Part shown: piece after piece, positions 5,101-6,510 of the stretch | Position numbering within the stretch: position 1 is the first letter of the stretch | Layout of the letters: every line of letters starts with the position of its first letter | Translations under genes and position numbers: made by a program | The notes under the pieces: model-generated | Told to the model about the DNA's origin: nothing | Seen by the model: only the letters and a program-made list of their open reading frames with translations | Databases searched by the model: none | NCBI GenBank assembly: GCA_050330975.1 | Contig: JBHJHK010000196.1 | Location: 1 to 6,510, forward strand | DNA: 6,510 bases | DNA from: JBHJHK01 sp050330975 | Lineage (GTDB): Bacteria > Pseudomonadota > Gammaproteobacteria > Competibacterales > Competibacteraceae | Reading direction: 5' to 3'

Positions 5101-6510
5101 TTCCCCTAGGGATTCAAACACCCGGTAACGCCCCCCCCGGTGGCGGTGGAGGTGCTGCAACACCGCCTCGGGGGTGCGATCCAAGAGCATCAACACCTGG
5201 GCTGCTAGCATAACCCCGGCCTCGACGGTCTCGGGCACCACGTCGGTGGCCCCGGCCTCCAACAGCGGCCCGACGGCCGTCTCGTCCTGGGCCCGCACCA
5301 AGATGGGAATATCGGCCCGCAGGTGGCGCACGTGGTGGATGAGGGCCAGGGCGCGCTGGACGTCGTGGAAACTCACCACCACCGCCCGGGCCCGGGCGAG
5401 GCCCGCCGCCTGGAGGATGGCGCCTTGGCCGGCGTCGCCGAAGTACACCGCCCGCCCCTGGTCCCAGGCGGCGCGAATCTGTTTGGGGTCCAAGTCCAAG
5501 GCCAGGTACTCGATCCCCTCCTCGGCCAGGGCCGAGGCGATTTGCTGGCCCACCCGGCCGTGGCCGCACAGCAGTACGTGGTGTTCCAGTTCGGCGGCCA
5601 CGGCTTCGATCTCCGCCGCCCGGGGCGTGGGCGCCGGGGTCGCCGGAGGCTTGACCAGGCGTCGGCTCAACGTTCCGCTAAAGCGAATCAACAGAGGTGC
5701 CAGGGCCATGGAGATGATCACCGCCGCCAGCACCGGCTGGAGTTCGTCGCCGGTGATGAGCCCCTGTTGCCAGGCCAGGGCCAACAAGGCGATGCCAAAC
5801 TCCCCGCCGTGGGCCAGGCAAAACCCCGTGCGCCAGGCCACCTGGCGCTCGCCTCCCGTAAAATAATAGGTCAACAGGGCGATGTACAGCCCCTTGCCCA
5901 CGCACAGCCCCAAGGTCAACCCCAGCACCCAGGGCCAGGCGGCCAGGACGGTGTCGACGTTGAGGGACAGGCCCACGGAGACGAAGAAAAGCCCCAAAAA
6001 CACATCGCGAAACGGCCGGATATCGCTGTCGATCTGGTGGCGGTATTCGGTCTCGGAGAGCATCATCCCGGCGAAAAACGCCCCCAGGGCCAGGGATAAT
6101 CCCATGAGGGCCGTGGACCAGGCGGCCAGCAGCGACACCAGCAACACCGTCAGGGTGAAGAGCTCCGCCGAGCGGGAGGCCGCCACTTCGTGGAACAGCG
6201 GCCGCAACGCCCAGTGGCCGATGAGGAGCATGACCGCCAGGGCGACGATGCCCTTGACCAGGGCAAAGGCCAAGGGCCCCACCACCCCGCCCTCGCCGCC
6301 GACGGCCAAAATGGGGATCACCACCAAAAACGGCACCGCTGCCAGGTCCTGGAACAGCAAGATCCCCAGGGAAAAGCGGCCGTGTTGGTCCTTGAGTTCC
6401 AACTGGTCGGTGAGCTGTTTCACCACGATGGCCGTGGAGGACATGGCCAGGGCCCCCCCCACCACCAAGGCACTGGCAAGATCGATCCCTAAGCCCCAGG
6501 CGATGGGGGG
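5089..6510 (-). CDS. Kef-type CPA2 cation:proton antiporter with RCK domain (5' truncated)
   Basis: This fragment of 473 residues runs off the right edge, and by family length about 100 N-terminal residues are missing. It is an inner-membrane monovalent cation:proton antiporter of the CPA2 type, resembling KefB, KefC and YbaL. The membrane part (fragment residues 1-280) shows GGALAMSSTAIVVKQL, then LGILLFQDLAAVPFLVV, LSLALGAFFAGMMLSETEY and LGLFFVSVGLSLNVD, all signatures of the Kef transporter core. A Pro/Ala-rich linker (about 288-300) leads to a cytosolic RCK/TrkA-N domain (about 310-444) with the GHGRVG nucleotide-binding loop at 316-321, LDLDPKQ, FGDA and AGATDVVPETVEAG. The chain ends soon after, without a clear TrkA-C domain. 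It lies 79 bp upstream of prfB in the same direction. Whether it is glutathione-gated like KefB/KefC, and whether K+ or Na+ is moved, cannot be told from the fragment. Confidence 0.93.
   Translation of the reverse strand, partial: PPIAWGLGIDLASALVVGGALAMSSTAIVVKQLTDQLELKDQHGRFSLGILLFQDLAAVPFLVVIPILAVGGEGGVVGPLAFALVKGIVALAVMLLIGHWALRPLFHEVAASRSAELFTLTVLLVSLLAAWSTALMGLSLALGAFFAGMMLSETEYRHQIDSDIRPFRDVFLGLFFVSVGLSLNVDTVLAAWPWVLGLTLGLCVGKGLYIALLTYYFTGGERQVAWRTGFCLAHGGEFGIALLALAWQQGLITGDELQPVLAAVIISMALAPLLIRFSGTLSRRLVKPPATPAPTPRAAEIEAVAAELEHHVLLCGHGRVGQQIASALAEEGIEYLALDLDPKQIRAAWDQGRAVYFGDAGQGAILQAAGLARARAVVVSFHDVQRALALIHHVRHLRADIPILVRAQDETAVGPLLEAGATDVVPETVEAGVMLAAQVLMLLDRTPEAVLQHLHRHRGGRYRVFESLGEDAL

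Noticed and set aside
5323..6099. 258-residue plus-strand open frame
   Set aside because: Antisense shadow of the antiporter gene with repetitive Gly/Gln/His composition.

Overview
The window is GC-rich and reads like a proteobacterial chromosome. The order prfB then lysS, and an RF2 whose motif numbering matches Escherichia coli RF2 exactly, favour a gammaproteobacterium. I cannot name the genus from the sequence. No phage, insertion sequence, tRNA, rRNA or CRISPR signal is visible.

Layout from right to left, in the direction of transcription. Five of the six genes lie on the minus strand. At the right edge is a 5'-truncated Kef-type (CPA2) cation:proton antiporter with a C-terminal NAD-binding RCK/TrkA-N domain (5089-6510). 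Next comes prfB for release factor 2 (3911-5009), which is split by the classical autoregulatory +1 programmed frameshift at codon 26. Then follow lysS for lysyl-tRNA synthetase (2347-3849), a DUF6492-like putative glycosyltransferase (1457-2329) and a probable outer-membrane lipoprotein with a degenerate vWA-like region and a single thrombospondin type 3 calcium-binding repeat (688-1485). The last three are spaced 17 bp apart or overlap by 29 bp, so they look co-transcribed. The prfB-lysS gap is 61 bp and holds a GC-rich hairpin whose loop contains the prfB stop codon.

Convergent to this cluster, on the plus strand, is a small coiled-coil protein gene (361-642). It carries three tandem 21-bp heptad repeats and is visibly richer in A/T-ending codons than its neighbours. 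A small inverted repeat between the two convergent units may act as a terminator. Bases 1-360 hold no gene I can support.

prfB and lysS are translation housekeeping genes. The two downstream genes are probably cell-envelope functions riding on the lysS transcript. The most notable points are the intact RF2 frameshift cassette, the TSP3 lipoprotein that lacks the OmpA peptidoglycan-binding domain usually found after such a repeat, and the heptad-repeat gene. I do not see convincing evidence for a new multi-gene system.
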